Part shown: positions 62,207-64,000 of the stretch, piece after piece
Position numbering within the stretch: the stretch's first letter is position 1
How the letters are laid out: each line of letters begins with the position of its first letter
Assembly: GCF_004123905.1 (NCBI RefSeq)
Contig: NZ_MZXW01000016.1
Span: forward strand, 744,001-808,000
Source of the DNA: Bradyrhizobium betae
GTDB taxonomy: Bacteria; Pseudomonadota; Alphaproteobacteria; Rhizobiales; Xanthobacteraceae
DNA: 64,000 nt
Reading direction: 5' to 3'
Translations under genes and position numbers: made by a program
Notes under the pieces: generated by a model
Told to the model about the DNA's origin: nothing
What the model saw: the letters and a program-made list of their open reading frames with translations, nothing else
Databases searched by the model: none

Positions 62207-64000
62207 TCAGCGCGCGGCCGACGCCGACTTCTTGCTCGCGACCGGCTTCGGCGCGGGCTTTGCGTTTGCCTGCGGCGCGCTGTCCCAGCCGCCGTTCGGG
62301 GCCGGAACGTTGACGGCGTCGTCGGGCTGCGGCTCGGCGCTGAACGTCTGGATCGCGAGCTTGGCGGCGGCGAGCGATTGCGGGTCGAGACGCGTGGCGA
62401 CATCGTCGCGCTTGCCGGACGCATCCGCGTCACCCTGGGCGGCCGCGAGGCTGAACCATTTGTAGGATTCTGCGAGGTTCTGTTCGACGCCGATGCCGCG
62501 GGCATAGAGGATGCCGAGGTTGAACTGGCTGTCGGCGACGCCGCGATCGGCGGCCTTGCGGAACCACTGTGCCGCGCTCTTGTAATTGGCGCCGCGTCCG
62601 CCGCCGTCGGCATCGAGCACCGCGAGATTGTGCATGGCCTTGGCATTGCCGCGCTCGGCGGCCTGGGTGTAGTAGCGGCGGGCGATGTCGGCGTCTTTCT
62701 TCACGCCGAGGCCCTTTTCGTAGAGCGTGCCGAGGCGGAAGGTTGCGGGCACCACGCCAGCCTGCGCCGCGCGGTCATACCATTTCGCGGCTTCGTCATA
62801 GTTTGCAGCCACGCCCTTGCCCTCGGCAAAGCGCACGCCGACCTCATAGGCCGCGGTCGCGTCGCCCTTCATCGCGGCAGTACGCAAGCCGGGGCCGCCG
62901 ATGCCGTCGGGCAGCTTCTCGCTGGGCGGCACCTGCACCATGCTGAGCCGCGCGCGGCTGGCGGCCGACAGCGCGCCGGTGACGTCGCTGGAGGCAGGCG
63001 GCGGCGCGACTGGGGCCGGCGGAATTTCAACCGAGGCCGAGCTGCCGGCGTTCGCGGGCAGGGCCGGCGCGGCATTGTTCTGCGATTGCTTGCCGATCGG
63101 CGTCGGCGAAGTCATCGACGGCGTGATCTGCTCGGGGGTCGCCGGCTTGGTCTCGACCGGCGGCGGTGCCTGCGGCGCGGGCGCGGGCGAGGAATTCTCC
63201 ATCGCCTGCGGTGACGGCGGCGGGCTGCCGCCATCGAGCAGGTTCATCGCCATCTTGAAGGTGCCGAGCACGATCACGACCACGCTCGCGCCGACCAGCA
63301 GCGAGCGGATTTTTGAGGTGATGGTCGAGGCGCCTTCCTGGCCCTTGTCCTTGGCACGAGCGATTGCGGCCTTGGCGCCGCGGGCGGGCTTTTCCGGCGG
63401 TTGCGCGGCGGCAGCTTGCGCGGCGCGGCGCGCGGCGGCGATGAAGCTCGACGACGACACCGGCTCCTTCGGCGCGGCGGGAATTTCGCTGATCGCGCTC
63501 TCGGAGGCGGCAATGCGCTCCGACGGCGTGGCAACGCGCCCGCCCGGCCGGGTGCCCGGCTCGAGCGGATGATCCGGCGGCAATTCGGGCGCGATCGCGG
63601 CGCGCGCGGGCGCCGTGTGCGGCTCGAGGATCTCGCTGATCGCGCGCGGCGGCAAGGGTGGTGCGACTTGCGGCGCCATCGGCACTGGCGGCGGCGGTGC
63701 GGCCGGTGCGGCGGCAGCGTGGAATTCGCGCGGCGCAGCGACGAATGCCGACTGCGCGTGTTGTGCAGCGGCCGGGTTGGGAAGCTCCGGCTTCGGATCG
63801 TATTTCGGCTGCTGGTGCTGCTGCTGTGGCCGCGGCTCACGCGCCATCGGCGCGGGCTCCATCGGGGCGGCCATCGGCATCGTCATGGGCATCGGCGCGG
63901 GGGCCGGCGGCGCGGTGCGCACCGCGCGCAGATCACCCTCGATCATCGAGAGACGGTCGACGACATGGCCGAGCGCACTGTGGACGGCGTCGAGCGAGTC
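62207..64000 (-). CDS. PodJ-like Sel1-repeat membrane protein (5' end outside window)
   Basis: The frame is open to the right edge, so the N-terminus lies beyond 64000. The visible part (597 residues) starts with a possible coiled coil (DSLDAVHSALGHVVDRLS), then a long Pro/Ala-rich stretch, one TM (LLVGASVVVIVLGTFKMAMNLL), another Pro/Ala segment and a C-terminal row of four Sel1 repeats (from GDATAAYEVGVRFAEGKGVA to AYKWFSLAAAQGD-like). This is the PodJ/localization-factor layout: cytoplasmic coiled coil, TM and periplasmic Sel1. It may act in polar or envelope organisation (inference). Confidence 0.85.
   Translation of the reverse strand, partial: DSLDAVHSALGHVVDRLSMIEGDLRAVRTAPPAPAPMPMTMPMAAPMEPAPMAREPRPQQQHQQPKYDPKPELPNPAAAQHAQSAFVAAPREFHAAAAPAAPPPPVPMAPQVAPPLPPRAISEILEPHTAPARAAIAPELPPDHPLEPGTRPGGRVATPSERIAASESAISEIPAAPKEPVSSSSFIAAARRAAQAAAAQPPEKPARGAKAAIARAKDKGQEGASTITSKIRSLLVGASVVVIVLGTFKMAMNLLDGGSPPPSPQAMENSSPAPAPQAPPPVETKPATPEQITPSMTSPTPIGKQSQNNAAPALPANAGSSASVEIPPAPVAPPPASSDVTGALSAASRARLSMVQVPPSEKLPDGIGGPGLRTAAMKGDATAAYEVGVRFAEGKGVAANYDEAAKWYDRAAQAGVVPATFRLGTLYEKGLGVKKDADIARRYYTQAAERGNAKAMHNLAVLDADGGGRGANYKSAAQWFRKAADRGVADSQFNLGILYARGIGVEQNLAESYKWFSLAAAQGDADASGKRDDVATRLDPQSLAAAKLAIQTFSAEPQPDDAVNVPAPNGGWDSAPQANAKPAPKPVASKKSASAAR

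Overview
The window is high-GC, densely coded chromosomal DNA from an alphaproteobacterium, most likely Bradyrhizobium or a close relative in the Nitrobacteraceae. The evidence is the GC-rich codon use, the ChvG/ChvI - HprK - EIIA - HPr block near pckA, several intergenic palindromic repeats of the kind common in this group, and a small protein (39168-39383) that resembles a family I know from Bradyrhizobium. I see no rRNA, tRNA, CRISPR array, insertion sequence or complete prophage.

Layout. 1-3906: an NMT1/SsuA-type ABC importer (the binding protein is cut by the window edge) joined to a D-2-hydroxyacid dehydrogenase and a duplicated AprI/Inh-type inhibitor protein. 4144-10012: singletons, including an orphan lysozyme-like protein, a glycine-zipper protein, a DUF4239 membrane protein, RadC, a DMT exporter and an Ada-type regulator without a methyltransferase domain. 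10024-14275: methionine aminopeptidase, an MscS channel and a divergent CvrA-type cation/proton antiporter. 14404-20036: a tightly overlapping five-gene operon (PotD/A/B/C-like importer plus a PuuE-like deacetylase) facing a GntR/FCD regulator. Two perfect TGTGCACA-centred palindromes lie between them. 20464-24071: methyltransferase, DedA protein, PlcP/LpxH-like phosphoesterase and glycosyltransferase in one overlapping operon, read here as a candidate membrane-lipid remodelling module. 23971-26123: modCBA. 26319-35953: MepA, a PAS-GGDEF-EAL protein whose GGDEF motif is degenerate, an acyl-CoA-dehydrogenase-like flavoprotein, a GNAT acetyltransferase, an amidase and an Asp/Glu racemase.

36022-40110 is a less tidy accessory patch with a truncated, frameshifted TetR pseudogene, a VOC protein, a serine hydrolase, an SRPBCC protein and small hypothetical genes. 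40111-43673 holds lepA and an ArnT-type glycosyltransferase. 43790-53352 is a regulatory block: HPr, EIIA, HprK, ChvG and ChvI on the minus strand, then HugZ-like, secreted TPR-CHAT and pckA genes on the plus strand, ending in a perfect terminator. 53519-61906 holds a thioesterase, glycogen phosphorylase, a LysR/EamA/MBL cluster with a visible inverted repeat in the divergent promoter, and a TIGR02186-TauE pair flanked by near-identical 115-bp direct repeats. 62207-64000 is the 3' part of a PodJ-like Sel1-repeat protein that runs off the window.

Main themes. One is nutrient uptake (ABC importers, modCBA). Another is envelope stress and carbon control (ChvGI with an incomplete PTS and pckA). 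A third is envelope and lipid modification (the 20-24 kb operon, MepA, the ArnT-like protein). The best candidates for something undescribed are the 20464-24071 operon with its membrane-fused phosphoesterase, the GntR-operator-controlled PuuE/ABC operon, and the secreted TPR-CHAT protein between ChvI and pckA.
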